Program-made: the position numbers and the translations under genes
Assembly (NCBI GenBank): GCA_035906255.1
Contig: JAMIFM010000008.1
Span: forward strand, 47,897 to 111,896
Reading direction: 5' to 3'
Origin: SB11 sp035906255
Lineage (GTDB): Bacteria; Bacteroidota; Bacteroidia; UBA8524
DNA length: 64,000 nt
The notes under the pieces: generated by a model
The model's database searches: none
What the model was told of the DNA's origin: nothing
The model's input: the letters and a program-made list of their open reading frames with translations, nothing else
Shown here: positions 1-8,301 of the stretch, piece by piece
Layout: each line of letters opens with the position of its first letter
Position numbering within the stretch: the stretch's first letter is position 1

Positions 1-986
1 AGATTTTTATAACAGGAGCAACGGGATACATAGGGCGGCAAGTAGCATTGCACCTTGCAAACAAAGGACACGTGCTGCATGCATTGGTACGAAGCAAGCA
101 AAAAGCACAATTACTGCAACACCCTAATATTGTTTTGTTTGAGGGAGATTTACACCAAGCCGAACAATTGCAAACAGCGGCAGCAAATTGCGACGTATGC
201 CTTCACGCTGCTGCATACGCAGCCATTTATACCAAGCAAAAAGAATTATTTGAAGAAATAAACATCAACGGAACCAAAAACGTATTTGCAGCGGCTAAAG
301 CCAATGGTATAAAACGGTTTATCCTTATCTCTTCGGCTGGTATTTACGGCCCCAGTGAGGGTAATACTCCCGTAACCGAAAAATCAGTACGCAAGGTTAC
401 TTTTTTTAATGAGTACGAGCGTACAAAAGCCATTGCCGACGATTGGGTTTTGGAACAAAACAGCTCTGAAATGCAAACATTATCGTTAAATCTAACCCGT
501 GTTTACGGCCCCGGTCAATTAACTGAGGCTAATGCAGGGACGCGCCTTATACAACAGGTGATGCAAGGCTGGCGGATAATTCCCGGTGATGGTAAAAACA
601 TCGGCAATTATGTTTTTATTGATGATATACTGATAGCGTGTGAAAACGCCCTAACCATGGGCAAAGGCGGAAACCGTTATATTATTGGCGGTGAAAACCT
701 TAGTTTTGATGAATATTTTGGGGTTGTAAAACAGGCCACCAATGCCCGTCAGAAAATGATACACACCCCTGTGTGGCTGATTATGGCAGTATCATACATA
801 ATGTTGTTACTGGCGCATCTCGGCCGCACCCCGTTAATAACCCCGCAATGGGCAAAACGGTACATGAAAAACTGGATTTTAGACAGTACTAAAGCCCAAA
901 CCGAATTGAACCACTCCCCTACTGTTTTTATGGATGGGGTGAAAAAAACCGTAGCATGGCTGCAAAATGGCAGCACTTTAAACTAA
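1..986 (+). CDS. NAD-dependent epimerase/dehydratase (5' partial)
   Basis: Extended short-chain dehydrogenase cut by the left window edge. The frame is open from base 3 and reads ITGATGYIGRQVA, the Rossmann dinucleotide-binding loop (GxxGxxG), so the first ATG at 48 is not the true start and only a few N-terminal residues are missing. A catalytic YERTK (YxxxK) follows the ISSAGIYG strand, as in dihydroflavonol-reductase-like and 3-beta-HSD-like enzymes. A hydrophobic segment near residues 245-262 (counted from 48) suggests membrane association. The next gene, another SDR, starts 4 bases after the stop, so the two are probably co-transcribed. The substrate cannot be told from sequence. Confidence 0.85.
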   Translation, partial: IFITGATGYIGRQVALHLANKGHVLHALVRSKQKAQLLQHPNIVLFEGDLHQAEQLQTAAANCDVCLHAAAYAAIYTKQKELFEEININGTKNVFAAAKANGIKRFILISSAGIYGPSEGNTPVTEKSVRKVTFFNEYERTKAIADDWVLEQNSSEMQTLSLNLTRVYGPGQLTEANAGTRLIQQVMQGWRIIPGDGKNIGNYVFIDDILIACENALTMGKGGNRYIIGGENLSFDEYFGVVKQATNARQKMIHTPVWLIMAVSYIMLLLAHLGRTPLITPQWAKRYMKNWILDSTKAQTELNHSPTVFMDGVKKTVAWLQNGSTLN

Positions 987-990
987 AACT

Positions 991-1788
991 GTGACTCAAC
1001 AAACAAACTATGTATTGATAACAGGAGCCGGTGCCGGACTTGGCCGCTGCCTTGCTCTTGAAATGGCAACACAAGGACATTCCCTTATTCTTTTATCGTT
1101 ATTGCAAGGTGAGTTAAACAGTGTTAAAGCTGAAATACTGTTAAAACATCCTTCTTTGGCTATCGAAACGCTCGCGTTGGATGTATTGCAACCCAACGCA
1201 GCAGATACTGTTGATGCTTGGCTAACAGAAAATAATTTTGCCCTTAAAGGATTGATAAATAATGTAGGGATGGGCTATACCGCCAACTATGAGGTAACGG
1301 ATGCTGCTTTTTTCCAAAAGCTGTTACAACTAAATATTGTTTTTACTCATAACCTTACGCACAAGCTGATACTCCGTTTAATAGAAAACGCTCCGTCGTT
1401 TATTCTGAACGTAGCCAGTATGGCGGCTTTTTTCCCTTTGCCTTACAAGGCTTTATACTCAGCCTCAAAATCGTTTATTTTAACCTTCTCAAAAGCATTA
1501 CGGGCTGAAATGTGGGACAATAAAGTACAGGTGAGTTGCCTGTGCCCCGGTCCTATGATTACTAACAACGAAGTACGCGAGCGGATAAAAAACATCGGCT
1601 GGCGCAAATACATCACCAACATATCCGAGCCGGAGGAGATAGCCAAAGTAGCTGTAAAAGGACTTGCCACAAACAAAGCAGTGATATTACCCACCCTAAA
1701 CGATAATATTACTGTTGTAGCAAAACGCATCATCCCCGCCCCCATCTTATCATGGTTGTTGCGGGTGTTGTCGAAAAACACGTATTAG
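991..1788 (+). CDS. SDR family NAD(P)-dependent oxidoreductase
   Basis: Classical short-chain dehydrogenase of 265 residues, the usual length. It shows the GAGAGLG cofactor loop near the N-terminus, NNVGMG near residue 90 (the NNAG-equivalent), a catalytic Ser region (NVASMA) and Y156-x-x-x-K160. The CPGP motif after the catalytic strand is typical of the family. The start is GTG at 991; no ATG lies close upstream and the reading begins right after the preceding stop. It probably forms a two-gene unit with the upstream epimerase-like gene. A hydrophobic C-terminus (PAPILSWLLRVL) resembles membrane-associated 17-beta-HSD-like SDRs. The substrate is unknown. Confidence 0.85.
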   Translation: MTQQTNYVLITGAGAGLGRCLALEMATQGHSLILLSLLQGELNSVKAEILLKHPSLAIETLALDVLQPNAADTVDAWLTENNFALKGLINNVGMGYTANYEVTDAAFFQKLLQLNIVFTHNLTHKLILRLIENAPSFILNVASMAAFFPLPYKALYSASKSFILTFSKALRAEMWDNKVQVSCLCPGPMITNNEVRERIKNIGWRKYITNISEPEEIAKVAVKGLATNKAVILPTLNDNITVVAKRIIPAPILSWLLRVLSKNTY

Positions 1789-1830
1789 TGTTGTCTAACT
1801 GATGTATTGTCGTAATAAGGCATCCCTTTA

Positions 1831-1942
1831 CGTCATTGCGAACGGGCATAATCAAAAATTAAGGAATACTGATTAAGAGATAGTGAAGCAATCCCAATGA
1901 AACCGTTACAAACGGATTGCTTCGGGAGACCTCGCAATGACG
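1831..1942. repeat. MITE-like palindromic repeat, family A (complete copy)
   Basis: A 112-bp intergenic element bounded by terminal inverted repeats CGTCATTGCGA / TCGCAATGACG, with a second inner pair GAAGCAATCC / GGATTGCTTC. It lies between the stops of two convergent genes. A complete copy in the opposite orientation is at 28214-28323; truncated or degenerate copies are at about 22154-22235, 22502-22600, 27538-27605 and 27874-27950. No coding capacity. Short palindromic elements of this kind are dispersed in many bacterial genomes; I infer a non-autonomous mobile repeat. Confidence 0.75.
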
Positions 1943-2000
1943 AAATATCGCGTACGGTTGTAGGTTATAAACATCTCCGAGTCAAATTCGGCATAGCAAG

Positions 2001-3056
2001 TTATTTCGCCGCTTCAGCTACTTTTTTAACGGCAGCATCATACACACGACGCATACCTTCTTCTGTGCTGATTTTGGGATACCAGTTAAACTTGTTGTTT
2101 ACGTACTCCATGTTGGCATAACGGCTATGAACACCCACAGGTTTATCCAACAATGGCTTAATAACAGGCTCGTAGCCTGCAAACTTGGTAAACAATTCAA
2201 TAATTTCAAGGAAGCTGGTTAGTTTACCAGAGCCGATATTAATGGCCGAACCATCGCTAATGTTATCCAGTGCCATCAAAATACAATCAATACAATCGTC
2301 TATATGCACAAAGTCGCGGCCCTGTTTGCCACTTCCCCATACCTCAAAGGGGTCTTCTTTTTTGGCTGCACGGGCAGCAATGGCCGGAACTGGGTAAGTA
2401 AGGTCTTGGTCTTCGCCGTAACCGCTAAAGGGGCGTACACAAGCTACTGAAATACCATAGTATTTAGCTGCAATACGGGCAAGGTATTCACCGGTTAGTT
2501 TACTCCAACCGTAAGTCATATCAGGTTGTCCAAGACTACCGTCAAAACTGATGTCGCTTTCGCTCAACGCTATTGCGTGGTCAGTAGTTTGTAAATCCAC
2601 AGGATAAGCCGCGCTGCTGCTGGGGAACATTACCCTTTTGGGCTTATAGTTACATACCCAATAAAAAAACTCGGCATCTATACTTAAATCTAACGCAACC
2701 ATCATCGGGTCACCATCAATTTTAGAGCGTCCGCCAACAATTGCAGCAAAGTGAAATGTATCGGTAAACTTGGGATAACTAAATCCGTAAGTATCGTTTA
2801 TATGGTTGTGGTTATTGGTAATGTTACGCAAGAATGTACGGAAATCACCTTCCCAATATATCATGCGACCACCCATAAACAGTTTCAAGTCCTGATGTAC
2901 GGTGTGCTCGGTGTTTTCCAGCCACTCTTCGGGGCGTGGAGTACCTGCACTTAAATCATCAATAACAAAAAGTATATCGTTGGTAGTTTTAAGCAAGCGT
3001 TTCACAAGGTTTCTTCCAACAAAACCACAGCCGCCTGATACTAAGTGAATGTTCAT
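2001..3056 (-). CDS. NAD-dependent epimerase/dehydratase (nucleotide-sugar type)
   Basis: Extended SDR of about 351 residues. The N-terminus carries the glycine-rich loop GGCGFVGRN, and Y182-G-W-S-K186 (numbering from the ATG at 3056) is the catalytic YxxxK. Further motifs are FPSSSAAYP (catalytic Ser/Thr strand) and RPFSGYGEDQD, typical of enzymes acting on NDP-sugars (UDP-glucose epimerase, dTDP-glucose dehydratase or GDP-sugar families). An in-frame ATG at 3077 would add MQKIEKR before the Rossmann strand; the ATG at 3056 fits the fold better. The gene stands alone and converges with the SDR gene to its left. Likely role: cell-surface sugar nucleotide metabolism, exact substrate unknown. 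Confidence 0.85.
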   Translation of the reverse strand: MNIHLVSGGCGFVGRNLVKRLLKTTNDILFVIDDLSAGTPRPEEWLENTEHTVHQDLKLFMGGRMIYWEGDFRTFLRNITNNHNHINDTYGFSYPKFTDTFHFAAIVGGRSKIDGDPMMVALDLSIDAEFFYWVCNYKPKRVMFPSSSAAYPVDLQTTDHAIALSESDISFDGSLGQPDMTYGWSKLTGEYLARIAAKYYGISVACVRPFSGYGEDQDLTYPVPAIAARAAKKEDPFEVWGSGKQGRDFVHIDDCIDCILMALDNISDGSAINIGSGKLTSFLEIIELFTKFAGYEPVIKPLLDKPVGVHSRYANMEYVNNKFNWYPKISTEEGMRRVYDAAVKKVAEAAK

Positions 3057-3154
3057 CCGTTTTTCTATTTTCTGCAAAAGTACAATTTACCTTCTATTGG
3101 CAAAGATGTTGTTTTAAAACAATACGTTGGCTTTACAATGCCTTATTGTTAGAA

Positions 3155-3490
3155 TTACTTTGATTTCTTTTTGGGTGTTACCACAATAGCAGCAACATTC
3201 ACCATTGACTTTTCAGCCCAATCTTTCCAACGGTCTGAATATTCGTGAGGTACTTGCGCCCATCCGTTCATAGCCCTGCCATCCATCGGACTAAACATTT
3301 GCACACCGTCAAGAGCCAATGCCTCATTTAGTTCAGCTTCAGGTAGTTTAAATACCATAAAATCTTTCCAAAACATTACACCCGCTTTGCCGTTTGGGGC
3401 TTTTAAGCACATGGCACCAAACATTTTGCTTTTAGCCGCGTTAGGAATGGTGTCGGCTATTTGGTGGTATAGTTCCTCGGCTTTTGTCAT
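3155..3490 (-). CDS. TfoX/Sxy N-terminal-domain-like small protein
   Basis: About 111 residues from the ATG at 3490 (the upstream ATG at 3505 adds only MKLCS). The SKMFGAMCLKAPNGKAG segment followed by a hydrophobic FMVFKL strand resembles the TfoX N-terminal domain pattern (rxMFGg...G..fa...dd.lylK). The C-terminus ends in a basic tail, TPKKKSK. In other bacteria TfoX/Sxy proteins relate to competence regulation, but stand-alone N-domain proteins in Bacteroidota have no proven role. Monocistronic. The family call is by pattern only; a YjbR-like fold is an alternative. Confidence 0.55.
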   Translation of the reverse strand: MTKAEELYHQIADTIPNAAKSKMFGAMCLKAPNGKAGVMFWKDFMVFKLPEAELNEALALDGVQMFSPMDGRAMNGWAQVPHEYSDRWKDWAEKSMVNVAAIVVTPKKKSK

Positions 3491-3634
3491 ACTGCAAAGT
3501 TTCAAAAATTATGCAATTAAGCAATGTACTTGTTTGCCATTATCTGTGTTTAAAAACTTATAACGGACTTATACTAACTAAAGCTGTTTAGCTAAAGCTT
3601 TTTGCATAATTTTGAAAACGAATTAAAACCCCTA

Positions 3635-4213
3635 ATGAATAGATCCCTGTTTTTATTACTCTCACTTTTAACGATAGTGTGGGGTGGTTGTGGTGCGGCA
3701 AAGCGTGCCCGTATTGAAAAAACGAGACAGCTTCACGCGTTAACAATAGATGATTTTCACAGCTTTTTGGGGGTAAAAAAGCACTATACCTATGATAGTG
3801 CGATTAATGTTTGGGGCGAACCGGGTAAAGAAGAAACCAACGAAGGGTCAAAAATCAATTATGCGTCGATGTACTACTACGGCGAGTATGGCGAAAAGCT
3901 GTTTTCGCTCACCTATGATAAACGTAATTATACACTGAATTATATAAGGGTTACGGGCAGCAACGAAATTAGTTACCGCAGCACCCGTGAGTTTTTTAAA
4001 AAATGTGGTGTAAATGATATTAAACTTCAATTTTTGGGAATGCCTCGCGATAGTATTGTGAGTGTTTTTGGTGAGCCTACCCGCACCCAAAAAAGCGAAC
4101 TGGAATATCAAAAAGGGGGAATAACGGTTACGTTCTTATGTCCCGAATTTTCAGGCGGTTTTTGTGATGAGATTCTTGTTTTTTGGAACTATTACTACAA
4201 AGAACAAGAATAA
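3635..4213 (+). CDS. Lipoprotein, tandem paralogue 1
   Basis: A 192-residue predicted lipoprotein. The real start is most likely the ATG at 3635, giving a signal peptide LFLLLSLLTIVWGGC with a lipobox Cys; an upstream TTG at 3602 would bury it. The mature part shares a scaffold with the next gene: DF..FLGV/DFANVLGL near the start, YYYGEYGEKLFSLTYDK, a central FLGMPRD-S/I-..GEPTR block, and a C-terminal FWNYYY signature with conserved Cys. These matches show tandem duplication. No known function; probably outer- or inner-membrane-anchored facing the periplasm. Confidence 0.75.
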   Translation: MNRSLFLLLSLLTIVWGGCGAAKRARIEKTRQLHALTIDDFHSFLGVKKHYTYDSAINVWGEPGKEETNEGSKINYASMYYYGEYGEKLFSLTYDKRNYTLNYIRVTGSNEISYRSTREFFKKCGVNDIKLQFLGMPRDSIVSVFGEPTRTQKSELEYQKGGITVTFLCPEFSGGFCDEILVFWNYYYKEQE

Positions 4214-4273
4214 AAACCGTGCCGTTTACTTTTTGTATATTACGGGTATTAAAAACTACCTATATATACCACA

Positions 4274-4858
4274 ATGAGAAAAACTGCACTTTTGGCTATT
4301 CTTTTTATCGGATTGGCCGCCTGCCGAACTAACAAAGAAACTACTGCTCCGGCTGCAAAATCTAAAACCATTCAGGAAACCACCATTAGTGATTTTGCCA
4401 ATGTGTTGGGCTTGCAAAAGGGAGACGCTAATACGAAGGCGATTTCGCTTTTGGGACTGGCCACCAAAACAACCAAAGACGAAAAAAACACTTATAGCTT
4501 TGTAACTTGTTATTACGACGACGCTACCAAAGAGCGTATGTTTAGCTACACGTATGATAAAACTACGAATGCAGTGAATCATATACGCATAACAGGCAAT
4601 AGGGCTACTAATTTTGCTGCCACCAAAGCCTATTTTAAAGACCGCAAAATCAACGATATTAAAGTGGACTTTTTAGGAATGCATAAAGACGATATCCTGA
4701 AAATTATGGGAACTCCAACTCGGGTAAACTCAGGTAACTACGAGTTTGTGAAGGGGCACGTGAGTATTACATTTATTTGTTATGATTTTCACGACAATAA
4801 ATGTTCTGAGATGTACGTTTTTTGGAATTACTATTATACTGAGCCAACTACTAAATAA
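4274..4858 (+). CDS. Lipoprotein, tandem paralogue 2
   Basis: A 194-residue predicted lipoprotein with signal peptide and lipobox IGLAAC. It aligns along its length with the preceding gene: FSYTYDKTTNAVNHIRITG versus FSLTYDKRNYTLNYIRVTG, DFLGMHKDDILKIMGTPTR versus QFLGMPRDSIVSVFGEPTR, and the shared terminal VFWNYYY. The gap between them is 60 bases, so they may share a transcript. The D-(S/I)-(I/L)-..(F/M)G-x-PTR pattern recalls the BamE/SmpA-like 'G.P' loop of small outer-membrane lipoproteins, but this is only a resemblance. Function unknown. Confidence 0.75.
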   Translation: MRKTALLAILFIGLAACRTNKETTAPAAKSKTIQETTISDFANVLGLQKGDANTKAISLLGLATKTTKDEKNTYSFVTCYYDDATKERMFSYTYDKTTNAVNHIRITGNRATNFAATKAYFKDRKINDIKVDFLGMHKDDILKIMGTPTRVNSGNYEFVKGHVSITFICYDFHDNKCSEMYVFWNYYYTEPTTK

Positions 4859-4892
4859 AATCCTTCGGCTAAAAGGACGATTATAAACACGG

Positions 4893-4921
4893 GCGCAATC
4901 CTGCAAGGGGTTGCGCTTTTT
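4893..4921 (+). terminator. Intrinsic terminator after the paralogous lipoproteins
   Basis: Stem GCGCAATCC (4893-4901) pairs with GGGTTGCGC through one T-G wobble, followed by TTTTTG. It lies between two convergent genes; no equivalent A-run precedes the stem, so it should act mainly on plus-strand transcripts. Confidence 0.6.
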
Positions 4922-4923
4922 GT

Positions 4924-5367
4924 TTATATATCGGCTTCATATAACAGGTAGTTGCTTTTTTGCATACCTAAGTTTTCATAGGTGGCTTGTGCTTTGGTAT
5001 TCTCATGCTCTACATACAAACGGATTATTTTCACGTTTTGCGCTTTGGCAAGTTCTACCACTTTTGCATACAAGGCTTTGTAAACACCCTTACGACGTTG
5101 GTTTTCGCGCACATACACACTTTGTATCCACCAGATATTCTTATTGCGCCAGTCGCTCCATTCATACGTTACCATAAGGCTTCCGGCAACATTCCCTTCT
5201 ATTTCGGCCATCAGGTAAAATCCTTTTGTAGGATCATTTAAAGCCTCATCAACCGCAATTTTCACAATTGCTCCATCAAGGTTTTTGTTTTCAGTTTCCA
5301 TTGCCATCAGGCAATTGTGCTGCGTAATGGCAGCAACATCGCCGGCAAATGCGTTGCGGATAATCAT
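4924..5367 (-). CDS. GNAT family N-acetyltransferase
   Basis: A 147-residue single-domain GNAT. It has a central GSLMVTYEWSDWRN beta-strand pair, a WIQSVYVRENQRRKGVYKAL block holding the acetyl-CoA pyrophosphate loop (RRKGV in place of the usual Q/RxxGxG/A), and a C-terminal LYVEHENTKAQATYENLGM motif (the 'N..A...Y...GF' signature). Starts at ATG 5367. Acceptor substrate unknown. Convergent with the lipoprotein pair; a terminator separates them. Confidence 0.85.
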   Translation of the reverse strand: MIIRNAFAGDVAAITQHNCLMAMETENKNLDGAIVKIAVDEALNDPTKGFYLMAEIEGNVAGSLMVTYEWSDWRNKNIWWIQSVYVRENQRRKGVYKALYAKVVELAKAQNVKIIRLYVEHENTKAQATYENLGMQKSNYLLYEADI

Positions 5368-5416
5368 GCCTCAAAACAATAAAAAAGAGGGCGATAAAAA
5401 AAATAGAGTTTCTGTG

Positions 5417-6934
5417 TTATTCTTCAGGGTTTGCCTGCCATTTGCGTACAAGCCCTACATAAACCAAAAGAAGCACTAAAACCAATAAGATGTTGCTACC
5501 GTTGATAATATCCCAATTATGCCCTATCCATGTATGTATAGGCGCATCAGGGGGGCAAGGCAACCCCTGTTGGTAGGCTTCGTAACAATCAGTATCGGTA
5601 GCTTCGTATATCATTACAAAAACAAGTGGTACCACAAAAGGTATAAACCAAAATACCCAGTTAAGAAAAATACCGCTGATGGTTTTGGGTCCTTGCTTAT
5701 AGATAAAGCGCAGGGCAAAAAACAGTACAACTACCCATATTGTGAGCAACAGTGCGGGTATAGCCTGCTCTTCGTTATGAAACCCAAGAACAACCAAGCT
5801 TACCAGTACAGACAATAAGCCTATACCGATAATCGCCATAAACCACTGTTTGAGACGGGTGGTGCGGAAACTGAAAAGTATGATTGCCATACCTAATGAA
5901 TAGTATAATATAATAATCAGTACCTCTGCATTCCAAAAGCCAAGCCTTACTGTTTCTACTTTTTCAATCGACTGAGTCAGGTTATAGGTATTTGCAAAAT
6001 AGCTACTATATCGAATGTTGACTTTTTCATTATCTGCCGGATAAGCATCTGACGACGATAATATGTTAAGCACGGTGTGCCTTTTGTCATTAAAACACTC
6101 ATCTACTTGCCTTTCAGCATTAATGCTATTGCTTATCCCATATTTACGGCACAATGCTATAAATTTGTTTATCTGCATTGTTATGGAGTCTTTTCTTCCG
6201 TTTAGCAGCCACCGTTGGGCAATAGCATCCAATTCGTACTCGTGTTTAATGTGTATTGAGCCGCTGTAAAACTTGATGTATTGCTTGCAATAATGTAAAT
6301 AGCTTTTCTCATACTCTACTGTATCAACAGCCTGATATGTGGCTTCAAGCTCAGCCATAGCTGCCGCTATCGAGTCTTGTGCATCTTGAGGCATATTTTT
6401 TTTGCTTAACAACTCAAGAGAGTCTCTCAGGTAGTCTGCCCTTAGCGAGTCACAACTGTAGCGGATATCAAAATCGCTTGCATCAAATGCCATAAAGTGC
6501 ATAGCAAGATTAATGTCATTAGCATCCTCCTCAAGTACCACATCTTTAGTTACTATATCTATCCGGTTGTAAAGCCCTTGTTTATAGGTTAAGAAAAAAG
6601 TGGATGTAGAAAGAAATACAACAAAAATCAGCAGGAACTCATAGTACAGGTAGGTTTTTCCTATGGTGTAAAACGATTTGAAGGGATTGTTTCGCAGGTA
6701 TAAGGTAAGCCACCCGATAATCATAAGTGCAGATATAAGCACCGAGAAGATAATAACCCCCTCCATTTTATAATAGTGGTACACCCATAGTTCAGTTAAT
6801 TTAATGGGTTGTAAAAATCCGGCGATGTAAAACAATACATGTATAATCAGTGCAGCAGGGATTATTAATGCAACACGGGTATTCCACAACAACGGGTTGT
6901 TGCTTATCAGTTTTTGGTTGAATTTTTTTAGCAT
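5417..6934 (-). CDS. Multi-pass membrane protein, partner of the upstream ABC ATPase
   Basis: 505 residues, start ATG at 6934. Hydrophobic segments lie at about 23-42, 58-78, 95-115 and then, after a long soluble region of about 200 residues rich in acidic and Tyr/Asp positions, at about 330-350, 362-382, 388-408, 424-446 and 475-498. That is three helices, a large extracytoplasmic loop and about five helices. It starts 5 bases after the end of the ABC ATPase gene, so it is very likely the permease subunit of that transporter. No specific substrate family recognised. Confidence 0.65.
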   Translation of the reverse strand: MLKKFNQKLISNNPLLWNTRVALIIPAALIIHVLFYIAGFLQPIKLTELWVYHYYKMEGVIIFSVLISALMIIGWLTLYLRNNPFKSFYTIGKTYLYYEFLLIFVVFLSTSTFFLTYKQGLYNRIDIVTKDVVLEEDANDINLAMHFMAFDASDFDIRYSCDSLRADYLRDSLELLSKKNMPQDAQDSIAAAMAELEATYQAVDTVEYEKSYLHYCKQYIKFYSGSIHIKHEYELDAIAQRWLLNGRKDSITMQINKFIALCRKYGISNSINAERQVDECFNDKRHTVLNILSSSDAYPADNEKVNIRYSSYFANTYNLTQSIEKVETVRLGFWNAEVLIIILYYSLGMAIILFSFRTTRLKQWFMAIIGIGLLSVLVSLVVLGFHNEEQAIPALLLTIWVVVLFFALRFIYKQGPKTISGIFLNWVFWFIPFVVPLVFVMIYEATDTDCYEAYQQGLPCPPDAPIHTWIGHNWDIINGSNILLVLVLLLVYVGLVRKWQANPEE

Positions 6935-6939
6935 GACTT

Positions 6940-8121
6940 TTAGTTGATGAAAAACCTGCGAGATGAATTTGAAATGTTGCGGAAATAGTTAGGCGTAATA
7001 TTGTTTTTGGCCATGGTTTCCAACAAAAGGCCTATTGATACTGTGGCCGGAAAATGCAGCAAGAATACCCCGCCGTTGTATTGTATTTTGGTAACCCCTA
7101 TAGTATTAAAAGCCGAAGCAAGTACTTCTCGGGTTGCAGAGGTTTCAAGTTCCACAATTAATTCATTATGGTTTGAGTCAACATTTCCGGTTGCGTATTC
7201 AGTATTATTGGTTTGGTATTGCGGCACCCCGTTTTTGATAAAAATAATGGTGTCCGAAACCTTTTCTACCTCGTAAATATGCTGCGAACTCAAAATCATT
7301 CCAAACGGAGCTGTTATTGAGTTGGCCATAAACTTTAAATCTTGTAGGATGGTTTGTTGTGATAATATATCCAAATTAGCCAGCGGCTCATCCAGCAACA
7401 ATATCTTAGGCTTGCGTAATAATGTTTTGGCCAGTTCAAACCGTGTACGATAACCTGATGAAATCCTGTTCCAAGTTAAGTGCCTGTAAGGGCGCAAACC
7501 TAAACGGGCAATCATCATATCTGCCCACAAGTGTCCGTCTTCTCCTTTAATACCGTAATAAGGCAGCACAAAATGCAGGTTATCCATCAGCGTCCCATAC
7601 CAGCGCGGAATACGTTGTTCAATATAAATCAATTTGGTTTTCAGCTCATAAGTATCGGCAGTATCTTTAGCAAACGAATAGTTTATTAAACCGTTATCGG
7701 GTTTTAACTCAGCCGCCAGCAAACGCAACAGCGTTGTCTTACCGTTACCGTTTTCGCCTACCAGTCCTGTTATTTGACGTTCGTTTAACTCAAAATTTAA
7801 ATCCTTAATCTTAAAACCGCTTTTCAGGTAGGTTTTCGTCACCTTTTGCACGCTCAATATCTTAGCATTTTCCTTGTGTCCGGCTTTTGGGCCTGCATTT
7901 CTGATTGTTTCAAGCAAGTGGTTCACCTTTAACAATACCTCTTGTTTATCCACGTCAGTATAAGTTTCCAGCCATTCATAAAATGCGATGGTTTTTCTAA
8001 ACACCTCGGGGTTTTGTGTTTCAAAAGCACAATCGGTAAGGCGGCGCAGTCCCAAAAAAGCATCACCCGATTGATAATGGCTGTGTACTTCTTGCAGGTG
8101 GGTTTCAAAAGCAGGATTCAT
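6940..8121 (-). CDS. ABC transporter ATP-binding protein
   Basis: About 393 residues from the ATG at 8121 (a TTG at 8130 precedes it). An N-terminal helical extension of roughly 90 residues is followed by an ABC domain with Walker A G122-ENGNGKT, signature RISSGYRTRFELAKTLL (ISSGY replaces the canonical LSGGQ), Walker B KILLLDEPLANLD near residue 243, and the switch His in SSQHIYEVEK. The C-terminal 80 residues form a separate small domain. The extended N-terminus and degenerate signature set it apart from generic ABC-2 ATPases. It precedes the membrane protein by 5 bases and they probably form one complex. Confidence 0.85.
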   Translation of the reverse strand: MNPAFETHLQEVHSHYQSGDAFLGLRRLTDCAFETQNPEVFRKTIAFYEWLETYTDVDKQEVLLKVNHLLETIRNAGPKAGHKENAKILSVQKVTKTYLKSGFKIKDLNFELNERQITGLVGENGNGKTTLLRLLAAELKPDNGLINYSFAKDTADTYELKTKLIYIEQRIPRWYGTLMDNLHFVLPYYGIKGEDGHLWADMMIARLGLRPYRHLTWNRISSGYRTRFELAKTLLRKPKILLLDEPLANLDILSQQTILQDLKFMANSITAPFGMILSSQHIYEVEKVSDTIIFIKNGVPQYQTNNTEYATGNVDSNHNELIVELETSATREVLASAFNTIGVTKIQYNGGVFLLHFPATVSIGLLLETMAKNNITPNYFRNISNSSRRFFIN

Positions 8122-8231
8122 AAAATGCAAATACGCTAATATTTAAGAAAGTAAACGGAATTTATCGATAAAGTGTATTCATAGTTAATCAATTGTTATT
8201 GTCATAAAAATGTCAGCTTTTAAAAATCGGT

Positions 8232-8261
8232 TTTGATGAATAAATGTTACCCTTACATTTG
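8232..8261 (+). promoter_or_regulatory. Bacteroidota-type promoter for the secreted T9SS protein
   Basis: TTTG at 8232-8235, an 18-base spacer, and TACATTTG at 8254-8261 match the Bacteroidota sigma-A consensus (TTTG / TAnnTTTG). The start codon is 40 bases downstream, leaving a leader of about 33 bases. Confidence 0.6.
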
Positions 8262-8301
8262 CCATTGTTTATAATTAGTCTAAATAAGAATAAAGTCATC
8301 T

